NCBI GenBank assembly: GCA_011799875.1
Contig: CM022301.1
Span: 325,456,929-325,520,928 of the forward strand
Reading direction: 5' to 3'
DNA from: Thinopyrum elongatum
Taxonomy: Eukaryota > Streptophyta > Magnoliopsida > Poales > Poaceae
DNA: 64,000 nt
The notes beneath the pieces are model-generated. The model worked only from the letters and a program-made list of their open reading frames with translations. It did no database searches and had not been told where the DNA came from. Below are positions 21,240 to 33,500 of this stretch, one piece after another. The position numbers and the translations under genes are program-made. Positions within the stretch are counted from its first letter, which is position 1. Every line of letters starts with the position of its first letter.

Positions 21240-24200
21240 AGCCGTACCCACAACACAAAAGAATAAAACCGCTCTTCAGAACTCATTGACGCATGATACA
21301 GACAAGCAATACTTTGATGTAAGACAACCGTATGAGGAGGATAGAATATGTAAGGAAAACAGGATGGTGTGACATATTCAGAGCTACCATGTGTAAACTA
21401 AGCAGAAGGATTTTCAAGAAAATAGAAGTAATGCAAGCTAGACACCATATGAAAGATGCAATCAATATCACTCTGCCAAGTAAAAAGTGTCGTGTCATAA
21501 GTGGCATTTCGAAAAATTAGAAGCAGTACAACCTAGAAATCAATGTAAGATGCAACCACTATCACACTGCCAAGTTAAAAGCGTCCAATCATGAGTGATT
21601 GATGCGGGATACACAACAGCAGTACTTTGATGTAAGAACATGATATGATAGATAGATGCAGTGTATTCTAGACACAGAAAGGCATGTCATATGCACACGT
21701 ATAATGTATAAAGCCAGTAGGTGCAATTTAATCAAAATAGAAGAAATACAAGCTAGACAACATATGCAACATGAAACCAATTATCACACTATCAACTTAG
21801 AGCAAGCACCTGCGATGGTGGAGTAGGGGAGATGAACTCATCATGTAGACTTGGGACTTCAACTGCATTAGCAGTAGCAGTGGCAAATCTAGAGAGTCTC
21901 CGTTTGTGTCGGTCCGGAGGACCACCAACATCCCCTAACTTACACTTTTCCTTCCTCTTTTTTGATATTGCCTTCTGAAGTCAAAACCACAAGATGATGA
22001 ATAAAATTAGCTCTGAATAACTGGTTGATGCATGATACAGACGAACACTACTTTGATGTAAGGCAATCGCATGATAGATGGAATATATACAAAAAACGAC
22101 AGCATTGCATATTCATACGTACGATAGGAGGATGGAATATGTATGAAAAACAGTAAGCAGAAGGAATTTCAACAAAATTAGAAGAAATGAAAGCTACGCA
22201 CCATATGAACATGCAACCAATATCACTACCAGGTAAAAAGTGTCTCGTCATAAGTGCCATTTCAATAAATTAGAAGTAGTACAAGCTAGAAGACAATGCA
22301 AGATGCAACCTATATCACACTCCCAAGTTAAATGTGTCTTATGGGTAAGTGATTGTTGCAGGTATAAGTTGTAAGCTACGCAGATGCAATTCAACAAAAT
22401 TAGAAGCAATACAAACTAGACATCATACGGAACACACAACCACAAATAACAGCGCCAAGTTAGAGCAAGCACCTGTGATGGTGGAGTACGGGAGATGTGC
22501 TCATCATCTACACAACTACGTTGACTGTCTAGCCTTGTGTTGTCTTGCGAATCTTGTTGGGAGGATGGCGGAGTAGAATCTGTAGAGACCCTCTGTTTGA
22601 GTTGCTCCGAAGGACCACCACCATCCACTGCCTTACTAATTTCCTTCAGTTGTATTGATTTTGCATTGTGAAGTCAAACCAATAAGAAAAAGGAATAAAA
22701 TTCGCTCTTCAGAACTCATTCATGCATGATACTAACAAACACTACTCGGATGAAAGGCAAACACATGATACGAGGATGGAATATGTATGAAAATCAGGAC
22801 GACATGACATATTAAGACCTATGATGTGGTAACTAAGCAGAAGGCATTTGAACAAATTAGAAGCACTGCAAGCTAGACACCATATGAAAGATGCAACCAA
22901 TATCACTCTGCCAAGTTCAAACTGTCTGGCGTTTCAACAAATTAGAAGCAGTACATGCTAGAAATCATATGCAAGACGCAACTGATATCACAGTGGCGAC
23001 TTAAAGGTGCCTTATCATAAGTGACTGATGCGGGATAAGCAAGAACAATAGTCTGATGTAAGAACATGGTGTGATCAGATATAGTATGTTCTAGAAACAG
23101 GAACACATGTCATATTCACAGGTATGATGTGTGAAGTAAGCAGATGCAATACAACAAAGTTAGAAGCAACACAAGCTAGACATCATACGCAACATGCAAC
23201 CACATATAATAGTGCCAAGTTAGAGCAAACACCTGTGATGGTGGAGTAGGGGAGATGTGCTCATCATCTACACAGCTACGTTGACTATCTATCCTTGTGT
23301 TGTCTTGCGAATCTTGTTGGGAGGATGGTGGAGTAGAATCTGTAGAGACCCTCCGTTTCAGTTGCTCGGAAGAACCACCATCATCCAATGCCTTACCAAT
23401 TTCCTTCCACTTTATTGATTTTGCATTGTGAGGTCAAACCGACAAGAAAAAGGAATAAAATTCGCTCTTCAGAACTCATTCATGCATGATACTGACGAAC
23501 ACTACTCTGATGAAAGGCAAAGTCATGATACGAGGATGGAATATGTACGAAAAACTGGACGGCATGACATATTCACACCTATGATGTGGTAACTAAGCAG
23601 AAGGCACTTCAACAAATTAGAAGCACTGCAAGTTAGACACCATATGGAAGGTGCAACCAATATCACTCTGCAAAGTTAAAACTGTCTCGTCATAGGTGGG
23701 GTTAATCAAATTAGAAGCACTAAATGCTAGAAATCATATTCAAGACGCAAACCAATATCACAGTGCCAACTTAAAGGTGTCTCATCATAAGTGACTGATG
23801 CAGGATACACAAGAAGAGTAGTTTCATGTCAGAACATGGTGTGATAGACAGATATAGTATGTACCAAAAACAGGAAGGCGTGTCATATTCACACGTATAA
23901 TGTGTAAGCTAAGCAGATGCAGTTTACACTAATTAGAAGCAATACAAGCTAGACACCATATGCAACATGCAACCAGATATCACACTGCCAAGTTAGAGCA
24001 AGCACCTGGGATGGTGGAGTAGGGGAGCGGAGACTTGGAACTTGTAATGCAGTAGCTGTACGAGGAGAATCCGTACAGATGCTCCATTTACGTTGCTGCA
24101 GAGGACCACCATCATCGCCTTCCTTACTCTTTTCCTTCCTCTTTTTTGATTTTGCCTTGTCAAGTCAAACCGACAAGAAAAAGGAATAAAATTCGCTCTT

Positions 24201-26320
24201 CAGAACTCATTTATGCATGATACTGACGAACACTAATTTGATGTAAGGCAACCGCATGATAGGAGGATGGAATATGTATGAAAAACAGGACGGCATGACA
24301 TATTGACATGTATGATGTGTAAAGTGTAAACTAAGCACAAGGTGTTTGAACTAATTAGAAGCAATGCAAGCTAGACACCATGAAAGATGAAACCAATATC
24401 ACTCTGCCAAATTAAAAGGGTGGCCTCATAAATGTATTTAACCAAATTAGAAGCAATACATGGCAAAAGGCTAGAAATAATATGCAATATGCAACGAATA
24501 AAGGTGTCTCATCGTAAGTGATTGATGCAGGATACAGAAGAGCGGTAGTTTCATGTAAGAACATGATTAACAGATAGATGTAGTATGTACCAAAAATAGG
24601 AAGGCATGTCATATTCATAGGTATAATGTGTAAACTAAGCAGATGCAATTTACCCTAATTAGAAGCATTACAAGCTAGACACCGTATGCAACATGCAACC
24701 ACATATCACACTGTGAAGTTAGAGCAAGCACCTGCGATGGTGGTGTAGGGGAAATGCGGTCTTCAAGTACAGAGCTACGTTCAATATCTTCATTTAGACT
24801 TGTTGTTTCTTGAGAATCATGTGGGGAGGATGAAACTGCACTCTTTATAAGAGTAGCGCGTCTCATACTAACCCACGGGCGTGACTGTCTCATCATAAGT
24901 GATAGATGCAGGATACACAAGAACAGTAGTTTGATGTGAGAACATGGTGTGATAGGCAGATGTAGTATGTACCAAAAACAGGAAGGCGTGTCATATTCGC
25001 ATGTATAATGTGTAAGCTAAGGAGATGCAATTTAACAAATTAGGAGCAATACAAGCTAGGCACCATATGCAACATGCAACTAGATATCACACTACCATGT
25101 TAGAGCAAGCACCTGGGGTTGTGGAGTAGGGGAGATGAGATTTGGAACTTGCACTGTAGTAGGAGTAGCAGGAGAATTTGTAGAGATCATCTGTTTCGGT
25201 TGCTCCAGAGGACCACCATCATCCCGTGTGTTCAGCCTTTTAGATTTTTGCCTTGTCAAGTCAAACACACAAGAAAAAGGAATGAAATTCGCTCTTCCAA
25301 ATTCGTTGATGCATGATAATGACGAACACAACTTTTATGTAAGGCAACCACATTGTAGGAGGATGGAATATGTACGAAAAACGGTAAGCAGAAGGCATTT
25401 CAACAAATTGGAAGCAATGCAAGCTAGACACCATATGAAAGATCCAACCAAAATCACTCTACCAAGTTAGAAGTGTCTTATTATAAGTGGCATTTCAACA
25501 AATTAGAGGCAGTACATGCTTGAAATGATATGCAAGATGCAACCAATATTACACTGTCAATTTGAAGGTGTCTCGTCAGAAGTGATTGATGAGGGATACA
25601 CAAGAAAAGTAGTTTGATGTAAGAATATGGTTAATAGAAAGACGTACTATGTACCAAAAACAGGAAGGCATGTCATATTCACAGGTATAATGTGTTAACT
25701 AAGCAGATACAATTTACCCTAATTAGAAGCATTACAAGGTAGACACCATATGCAACATGCAACCACATATCACATAGCCAAGTAAGAGCAAGCACCTGCG
25801 ATGGTGGTGTAGGGGAATTGCGGTCATCAACTACAGAGCTACGTTGACTATCTTCATTTAGCCTTGCTGTTTCTTGAGAATCATGTGGAGAGGATGACAC
25901 TGCACTCTTTAAATGAGTAGCGCGTCTCACAGTAACCCACTGGGGTGACTGTCTCATGATAAGTGATTGATGAGGGATACACAAGAGCATTAGTTTGATG
26001 TAAGAACATGGTTAATAGACAGATGTAGTATGTTTCAAAAACAGGAAGGCATGTCATTATCAAAGGTATAATGTGTAAAGTAAGCAGATGCAATTTAACC
26101 AAATCTGAAGCAATACAAGCTAGACACCATATGCAACATGCAACCACATTTGACAGCGCGAAATTAAAGCAAGCACCTGGGATGGTTGTGTGTGGCAATT
26201 GAGACCATCAACTGCAGAGCTACGTTTACTGTCTCCATCTGCTGACACTACACCCTTTAGAGCGCTGAAACGCTTAGTGCTTATCATCGAATTACATAGG
26301 AGCGACTTCTGTCTTTTCTT
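21240..26320 (-). repeat. Tandem array of eight exon-intron units in the Ptta-like gene
   Basis: Each unit ends, on the minus strand, with an exon closing TPPSQ or similar, then donor GTGCTTGCTCTAA. Exon 3' ends are at 26177, 25796, 25113, 24732, 24006, 23233, 22473 and 21810. The clearest exons are 24155-24006 (150 bp, AKSKKRKEKSKEGDDGGP) and 21971-21810 (162 bp, AISKKRKEKCKLGD), both phase 0 with a basic start and Ser/Thr/Pro-rich end. A second type reads KSAVSSSPHDSQET...ISPTPPSQ. Defects: one extra A in the unit ending 25113, and loss of the acceptor AG in those ending 23233 and 22473. Introns share about 300 bp with GCATATGGTGTCTAGCTTG. Confidence 0.7.
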
Positions 26321-26615
26321 TTGTGTATTCATCAATAGTGCGCTAGAGTCTGAAATACCCATGCATAAAAAAACAATAGTGTGAGTATGGGTGAAGTGCG
26401 TGCACAAGTAGTACAGTGTAAAAGTAGCAGATAGCAGGTGGGTGAGAAATAAATGACGTGAGACATATGGTAGCTCTACAACATGCATGGCACACGAAAT
26501 TAGATTCTAGGATTTTGAAATATGAGCACTGGGATGGCTGGGAAATGCAGATACTCCTCCAGCACACCATAAGGTGTGGTCCTATGAAAATAACAGTCGA
26601 CTGAAAACAAATAGG

Positions 26616-26867
26616 TCAGTCCATTTTTTCTGCACCGTCCGATGTACAAAGAACGGGCAGATCACCTTCATCTACCTCCAGCCAGTCAGTGTTGACGATC
26701 TTCCTTGAAACGCCAGCGACCACCGGCCCAGTCCCCTGCCTCCACCCTCCCCTCGACCTCACCGCACCGCTGTGCTTGGCACCGCTCCCCGGCCATCTCT
26801 TCAAGCCCCGCCGACCTCCAGATCGGGCGCAAGCAGCACCTGCGCCCCACACCCCTATGATAGACAC
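26616..26867 (-). CDS. Candidate second exon upstream of the exon array
   Basis: Minus-strand open frame whose 3' part reads KIVNTDWLEVDEGDLPVLCT, unlike random sequence. It lies between the candidate first exon and the first array unit. Splice borders could not be fixed, and the GC-rich 5' part may be non-coding. Function unknown. Confidence 0.3.
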   Translation of the reverse strand: MSIIGVWGAGAACARSGGRRGLKRWPGSGAKHSGAVRSRGGWRQGTGPVVAGVSRKIVNTDWLEVDEGDLPVLCTSDGAEKMD

Positions 26868-27140
26868 TGATGCGCCGCTTCCCCGGCGAACATGCGGACT
26901 AGGTGATCCGCGCGCCTAAGCGGGTGCTGCTTCTTTTAATTGCGAATCAACTGACCTTAAATTGAAATCCAGGCAGTGCGACTGACCTCTAGCTAAGGTG
27001 AAATAGTAAATGGGAGGAAACCTTGTGCATTTAGTATCATGAAGAAGGTGCAGTAAGAAGAGCTCAACTAGTTTCTTTCATGGGATGAATACGGTGTGAG
27101 CAGAGACGTAAGATTTGCACGAATAAGGGAAGAGTTGTAC

Positions 27141-27249
27141 CTCTTTCTGCTGGCAGTGCTGTGTCCTCCTTCTGTTTTTCCAACGATCTTCTTGTGGTTC
27201 GCTGGAAACAAGAAGTTTTGGAGGACGGTGGAGCCTTGGACGAACCCAT
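27141..27249 (-). CDS. Candidate first coding exon of the Ptta-like gene
   Basis: ATG at 27249 opens MGSSKAPPSSKTSCFQRTTR, then RSLEKQKEDTALPAER, ending at donor GTACAA (27140-27139). It is preceded by GC-rich sequence suitable for a 5' untranslated region. It resembles the basic, Ser-rich N-termini of TNPA-like proteins, but linkage to the exon array is inferred from position and strand only. Confidence 0.4.
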
Positions 27250-28770
27250 GGCCGAGTTGTTGAGTGTGGTGCGGTGGCCGTCTGTCGGCGGCGGGGAACC
27301 AGATTCGAGGCGGCGAACGACGGCGTAGCGGGAACAGCTCCGGTGCGGTGGACGGTTGTGACAGTGGAGCGGCAGCGGTGAGGCGCAGGACGGCGTGGTC
27401 GAAGTGGTTCTGGTATGGCACACGTTGGCGTCGGCGTCGTGGAGGCAGCTCTGCCTCGGCTTCAGCTGCTAAGTCCTTGGGGGTGTTGCGGTTGCGGTTG
27501 CGTTGGACGACGACGTCGGGGTACCGGCTCCGGCGTGATGGAGGAGGCCGGCGGTGGATTGGGAGCGATGGGGTGGAGGACAGAGGAGGCTGGAGTTTCG
27601 CGGCTGGTGGAGAGGCGTTTTGGCGCCCACGGAGTATGAATGGGGAAACGGAGGGAGGGGGAACTAAGGGGGAACAATGTTTCGGTTTGGGACGCGCTTG
27701 TTTGAAATTTGGGGAAAGTTACAAACTTTGCCCCCATCTAAAATTTCAGACATATTGTGGGTCAGGGGTAGGACAGTAATCTCAGGTGTCCCAAATAGTG
27801 GGTGGGATAGATTTTCGGCCGAGCGCATGAGTGTTTAGGCGCCCATGGTGTATGAATGCTTCTCGGAAGCGGTTGACTGGCGTCTTGGTGAAGTTACAAA
27901 CCTACCCCGGTTTAGACCTTTGGACATCGGCCGATAGGCTACAGGGGTCAGAGTCAGAACAGTAATTCCCTACCACCAAACATTAGTCTCGTGCGGTTTC
28001 GGGCGACTAGAGGCTTATTTGGCGCTTCGTTCAATATTTGGGAGCAGAAGCATTAACGTTTACAGTTCTCTTGAATTGAACTTTCAGGATTTGTCAAACT
28101 TCAAAAATCTTGACTCTTGAAAATCCTAAAACTACGATTATTTTGGAATGGAGGGGGTACATTTGAATATACATTGTACACGAGTATATATTAAAAAATA
28201 TGTTGCTTAGCTCAATTCATGCATGGTTCCAGATATAATCTCCTTGGTTGCAAAAAAATAGTTAGACATGCGTATGAATATATAGCATGTTCAAACGCAC
28301 AACAAAGATTGATGCCCCCTTTTAGATCTGATTTACAAATGCCATTATCTTGAATTCAAATAGATGAATGCACTTCCTATGAATTCGAATCGTCAAAACC
28401 ATCTTTTTTTGCGGGGATCTTCAAAACCATCTTTATGTTGAATTGAACATGTATTCTATTTTGTAGCTAGCAATTTGGAATGTATCCATGTATGTGACAA
28501 ATGTATAAAGTGCCTGACACTAACAACACGGAGTGCACTAATTAATGTTTATATATGAATTGCAAAAGCCATGCATTGTCTGTATTTCAAACCACTCTCA
28601 CTCTATGGATCGATAATATGAAATAAACCCATACACATGCTCGAATTCAATAGAGTATGGGTGTCGGATAGACCAATGTTCATTCATACACAAATTGTAA
28701 AATTCGTGATCTCATCCAAAAAAATTAATGCAATTTATATTTTAATTTAATGTGTAGAACCGCCTTTTAC
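27250..28770. other. Region upstream of the Ptta-like gene
   Basis: 27250-27740 is GC-rich with overlapping open frames on both strands, a composition effect. 27760-28080 contains two blocks about gaps in acetone-like low-copy sequence (GTTACAAAC...CAGTAATC), near 27717-27783 and 27890-27966, that look duplicated. 28131-28160 has one Stowaway-like end (GGAATGGAGGGGGTAC). The rest is AT-rich without recognisable features. Confidence 0.4.
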
Positions 28771-28779
28771 GCATAGATG

Positions 28780-29130
28780 CACTATGCCTCGGCCCGTCCT
28801 CACACACGCGCTATATATCTCTCTATCTGACGCATAAGTGCACACACTTTATATACATCGGCATTTCTCTCTCACACATGCTCACACTCTCTCGCAGGGT
28901 GTCTCTCACACACACTCTCTCTATATATCTCCCCCTCTCTCTCTTACTACTACGTACCACTCTTTTCACTAATCTCAGTTGGAAAACACTATTTCTCTCA
29001 CATGCCTATATACACACACGCACGGTCTCTGTTGGCCCTCTATATGCACATACATGTGCCTAAGTGTCTTTCGCACGCACATTATCTTTAGGCCTCTCTC
29101 GCACACATCCCCCCCACATACATCTCTCTT
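28780..29130. repeat. Simple CT/CA-rich low-complexity tract
   Basis: Interrupted runs of CTCTCT, CACACA and TATATA with no reading frame of interest. Confidence 0.7.
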
Positions 29131-29179
29131 GTTGGCGGATATGATTCCATCAGATCATTCGGTAAGATATCCCTGACTG

Positions 29180-29600
29180 TTAGGCTGGATGGTAATACGA
29201 GGCAAAGTTTTACCCAAGTCTGGGCCCTTGCAGTTGAGGAAAAAGCCTACTCCTGGTATTGTATATTTGTGATAGGGGTGTGTACAAAGTACACGTGAAT
29301 ACCAGGCATTGTGTGCGTGTGTATACTATTGACGAACTAGCCCCCGGGCTTATATAACATACTCGGGGCCTATGGTTACAAATCGTATATAGTCGGCTTA
29401 TCATCAGTGGGGATAGAGTCCTGCACGACTCTGGTAGCTTCATCTTGTACGCCGAGTCCTCCATGGGCTTCGTATAACGCGTCTCGGTCCAACCTATGTA
29501 GCGCAGGATGGAACCGACCCATGAGTCCTCACGTCGACCCACCACAACTAGAAATGATGTGCCCACCACACCCCACACACAATCGACCACTAAGCAAATA
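29180..29600 (-). repeat. LTR remnant of an unassigned retrotransposon
   Basis: On the minus strand it contains GTTATATAAGCCCGGGGGC, a TATA-like start often seen in Triticeae LTRs, followed by GTACTTTGTACACACCCC and CCAGGAGTAGG. No partner LTR, PBS or TSD was found. Confidence 0.45.
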
Positions 29601-29839
29601 AGCATATACAATATTACAAAGTTATACAGAGTACATGAAAGTTAATTGCATGGTGCATCCAATAATATTTGTTCCGCATTGTGGATGTTTATATCTTCTC
29701 CTAAAAAAATAGTCACGGGAAAGAGAAACGAAGGGCATATCTATCTTTGTCTCCACCGCACACCCCCTCTCTCTACACCACTTTCACGTACGCACACAAA
29801 CTATCTCTCGGCCCTCTAAAAGTATGCCCCTGACACATT

Positions 29840-30117
29840 CACACGTGACGGTCACTATATTTCAAGCGAAAGCACTATACGATCACTGGACTTCAGAATA
29901 TGCTCATTACGGTCACCGTATACATTCTTGTGGACATCATACGGTATGTAGCTCACCATACGTCTCTGTATTTTGTTGATGACACTGACGGTCATTATAT
30001 TTGATGCGTGCTCCGTATTTCGTTGATGACACTTACGGTCATTGTATTTGAAGCGAAAGCACGATATGGTCACTGGACATCAGAATAAGCTCATTACGGT
30101 CACCAAATACATTTTGT
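29840..30117 (+). repeat. Old tandem repeats with TTACGGTCAC motif
   Basis: Blocks with AAGCGAAAGCAC.ATA, GTCACTGGAC.TCAGAATA, GCTCATTACGGTCACC and TTGTTGATGACAC recur at about 29860, 29990 and 30050. The same repeat resumes at 30430 and 35056. Confidence 0.6.
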
Positions 30118-30118
30118 G

Positions 30119-30422
30119 GTGCTAACCAACCTGTGGTTGGATGGTTAGGAGGACAGTGGTTTCCCCAGCCCACCAGGGTTAAAGTCCTGGTGCTCGCATT
30201 TATCCTGTATTAATTTCAGTATTTCTGCCGATGTGCATTCAGTGGGAGGAGACGTTCCCCTCGACTACGAGGCGCCTATGGTTACTTCGTAAAATGTCAA
30301 GATGATATGCTGGCTCACTCTCTCGAAGGTGCTCATAGGGGTAGGGTGTGCGTGTGTGTGCTTATAGCGGTGAGTGTTTGCATGTATATATGAGCGCTTA
30401 CGTCTGTACTGTGTTAAAAAAA
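30119..30422 (+). mobile_element. Au-type tRNA-derived SINE
   Basis: About 300 bp starting TGCTAACCAACCTGTGGTTG with a pol III A box near 30134-30145 and a B box GGTTAAAGTCC at 30177-30187. The body (CAGTGGGAGGAGACGTTCCC, CTCATAGGGGTAGGGTGTGC) and the end GTACTGTGTTAAAAAAA match the Au SINE consensus as remembered. The related repeat at 35074-35100 lacks the SINE and serves as a paralogous empty site; the TSD is degraded (ATTTTGTGG versus ATATGTCGTG). Confidence 0.85.
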
Positions 30423-30429
30423 TATATGT

Positions 30430-30593
30430 CGTGATTATACGGTCACTGGCTCACCGTACAACTCTGTAATTTGTTGATGACACGATCAATTGACCAGTCA
30501 AACGTTCCACGTGGCGCAACTAGTGTTGCACCGTCAACGCACGTAACCGTGGGGCCCTCCTGTCAGCGCATATATGAAAAAAAGAAATGGTAT
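30430..30593 (+). repeat. Direct repeat, copy left of the solo LTR
   Basis: ATACGGTCACTGGCTCACC, ATTTGTTGATGACACGATCA and ATTGACCAGTCAAACG are shared with 35093-35235. The copy ends in GGTAT, the solo LTR target site. Confidence 0.75.
30589..30593. other. Solo LTR left target-site duplication GGTAT
   Basis: Identical to 35051-35055. Confidence 0.75.
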
Positions 30594-33500
30594 TGTGGCG
30601 CCCCGCCTGAATACCACTGTAGCCAGACGGTCGCCACGCATACCAGCCCAGGAAATCACTCTGGCATGCATGTTTACAACAAGTATCATGAACACCGGCA
30701 TTTCTATTAATGGATATATAAGTCTTACATGATATATTACAAGGGTGATGGCAGCGGAAAGCTCTATCTAAGGCAGCATGGTCTTGGTGCGGCTCCAATC
30801 CACAGGGATCTGACAAGGTTACGCTCCTAGCTCGTGAACGCTCCGGCTCCTCATCGACGGACGACGGATCCTTATGTGAACCTGGCCACATTGAAGGCCG
30901 CTGAGTACTTTTGAATGTACTCGCAAGCAAACCAAACTAACATATACATCAAGCAATGCAATCCATGGCATTCAAGCATGTATTAGTTATTAGAGTAACA
31001 TTAATTATCATGACATGGCATAGTATACCTATCTAGCAAGATTAACTATCAGTCATAACAGGTTTATCCAGCAAGATAACTACTAAGGCAAAATGCAGCA
31101 AAGTAAAGCATATCAAGTAAATAATCCATACTCCGAATAATCTCATGATCCAATCTGAATCCGATCCAAATTCCAATCCAAGTCTTTCGGTCATCTGACC
31201 ATCTCTTCCATAGCCATCCCATGGCTAACATACCATATCTCTGACAATATCTGATGTCTATGTAGGACAGGTTCTTCTACCATTATTGTCATCATTACAG
31301 TTGACCACCTAGCAAGGTCTGGATGGGTTGTCCAATACCGTGGACGCGGCTATTCGAATAGATTTTACACTATGCAGAGGTTGCGCACTTTGCCCACACT
31401 ATGGAGCACTGACCTCGTGATCCCATTCGGGTGGACCAGTGTTGCTCCAACGAAACCTGCCTGACCCGTGACTCCTCTACCGTACCACCGACAATCATAC
31501 CCTCCCAGGGTCATGTCCTGGGTGGCCCCTGTGTCACCTCGTGACGCCTACCACTGTCGTGGCCAAACTAAACTGTCCCAAACGGGGACGCCGGCAAGTA
31601 ACCCAACTGGGCTCACAAGGTTATCGTCGCCTACCAGGCCAGGGCAGCGCGCACGCATAACCTTCCCTAGTTGGTGGTACCGATAAAAGAGCACGCGATC
31701 AGACCAAGTCAAGGCTGTCCCATACCGGCAAATGTGGTTGCACGAATAAGCCTGGACAGGTGACTCTAGATCAACCGACTAAGTTCATTTAGCAAGCTTA
31801 GTGATTCATCACAATAACTTAACCTGATGGTAATTATGTATGAGGTAATAGTTGCATAAACACCACCACTATCTCCGTATGATATCATGACAGGTCCTTA
31901 GTGAAACAAGATTTAAATCGCAAGTTATCACTTTACAAGTTCGAGCTGTAAGTTACGACCATCGGAACCCTTGCATAAAACCGGCAAAGAAACCAGTAGC
32001 CACCAGAACGGTCTTTACAACTCAGATCTGGGACATTACCGGAATAACTCAACCCCGGCTCAAAACGGCTGGAAAGCAGCTTAGAGCATGAGACGGTGTT
32101 GATAAGAAGAATGTAGCAGTTCCCTAAGACGGCCGAAAAACAGCTCAGAGCATAGGGTCACCGCTATGGAAAGAAATTCAACAGCTGCCCGAGACGGCCG
32201 AAAAGCAGCTCAGAACACGGACAGTTGCCGATAAGAGAAATAAAAGTTGGCATCCACCCCGGACGGCCGAAAACAGCTCAGACTCAGGCGTGGTGCCGTC
32301 ATCGAAGAAAGTGCAAGCAAGGGTTCGTCAGAGTCACATACAGCTCACCACTACACAAGCAAGCATAAGCATATTGATTTAAACATGCAAGAAATATCAC
32401 AGAGCAATGCTTTAGGGCATATATCAGATGGTCGGCTTGCTTGGGGTCGAAGAATACTCCGGGAAGAGTCCGCGAAAAAATTCGCCGGAAAGGATTCTCC
32501 CTCGGAGGGCTGAATCGGAGTCACGAGCGAAAAGTTGTGGTTATTTGAAGTGGGAGGGACCTTTCTGTAAATAAAGTATTTACTTCTGGGTCCCTGGGTG
32601 GAAAACTGGTGGCGCCTTCTCTGGAAATACGCTTTCCAGAAAGGAAAGTGCATTCCTGGCTTTGCGCGTCCACTTATCCAGCTGGCCGGCCTCCAGTCGC
32701 CAACAGGTGGGCCCGAACCCCACCTGTCGGGTCTTCTCTTTCTCTCGCCCCCTGCCTTCTTCCCCCCCGCTCGCACCTGCGAGGCAAAGAAAGGGTGCCG
32801 ACGCCGGTGTTCGCCAGGACGGCTCCGGCCACCCCCCAACCGAATGGAGGCCACCAGAGGGATCGCCGGAGAGTGCCGCGTCGGGAAAGAGTAAAAAAAC
32901 GGCGGGGAACAGCCATGGGGCAAGCCGCAGCAGTGGACAGAGGCGGGTGCCGGCGAGGGGCGCGGGCGCTCAGGCCGTTTCCGGCCAGGGCGAGGCTACC
33001 GGCGAGCTCCTGGTGCCGCGCCGCGTCCGTCTGGGTAGAGCAGTCGTGCCAGGAAGGAATGGAGGGGTGGCTCGATGCGGTGGCCCTGGAAGCGGACAGC
33101 GGCCAAGCTTGGGCACGTGGCCACGGCTACGCTAGTGACGAGGAGAGGGGCGGGGTAGGTTCGCCGGAGCATGAGGAGGCTGGTGGAGGTGAAGAGAGCG
33201 AGGGGGAGGCGCTGCCTTGCTCCAATTTAAGCGAGGCCGAGGCGGCGGCAACGGCGGCAATGGCGAACTGCGGGGCTCAGGTACTACAGGTAGGGATGGG
33301 GGAGGGTGGTATGAGGGAGAGGAGGAGGCCGCGGGTGCTGGTGGTGCTCGAGGAGGGCACGACCGTGGCTATTTATAGCCGGCCGTGGCATGCGGATGAG
33401 GACGGCCGCCGTGGCATCCTTAGCCCCTTACTGGAGCTTCAAGACACGCGGCGGGAGGGGGCGATGTCGACAAGGCCTCTGGGAGAGTGGAGGAGCTCAT

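Larger units (their letters stand above)
17465..27249 (-). mobile_element. CACTA (En/Spm-type) element, one end plus TNPA/Ptta-like gene
   Basis: The left end CAGTACAAAAAAAATATAC is one base off the Triticeae CACTA terminus CACTACAAAAAAAA and is preceded by TAA, a plausible 3-bp TSD. Inside are a GGCCC-rich subterminal zone (17690-18790) and a minus-strand multi-exon gene of the plant Ptta/En/Spm transposase family. No TNP2 (tnpD) transposase is seen, so the unit is non-autonomous. The right terminus was not found; the end given is the last exon recognised, and the true end may be deleted or lie further right. Confidence 0.6.

Noticed and set aside
21810..26177. CRISPR-like or satellite array
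   Set aside because: Units are hundreds of bases long, contain splice-bordered exons and differ among themselves; this is an exon-intron duplication in a plant gene.
27064..27779. Several overlapping long frames on both strands
   Set aside because: GC-rich composition keeps all frames open. Only the 27141-27249 stretch with a donor site looks exon-like.
28131..28160. Stowaway MITE
   Set aside because: Only one end (GGAATGGAGGGGGTAC) is visible; no matching inverted end nearby.
27700..28200. Right terminus of the CACTA element
   Set aside because: No GTAGTG end or inverse of the left terminal sequence was found, so the right end is left open.
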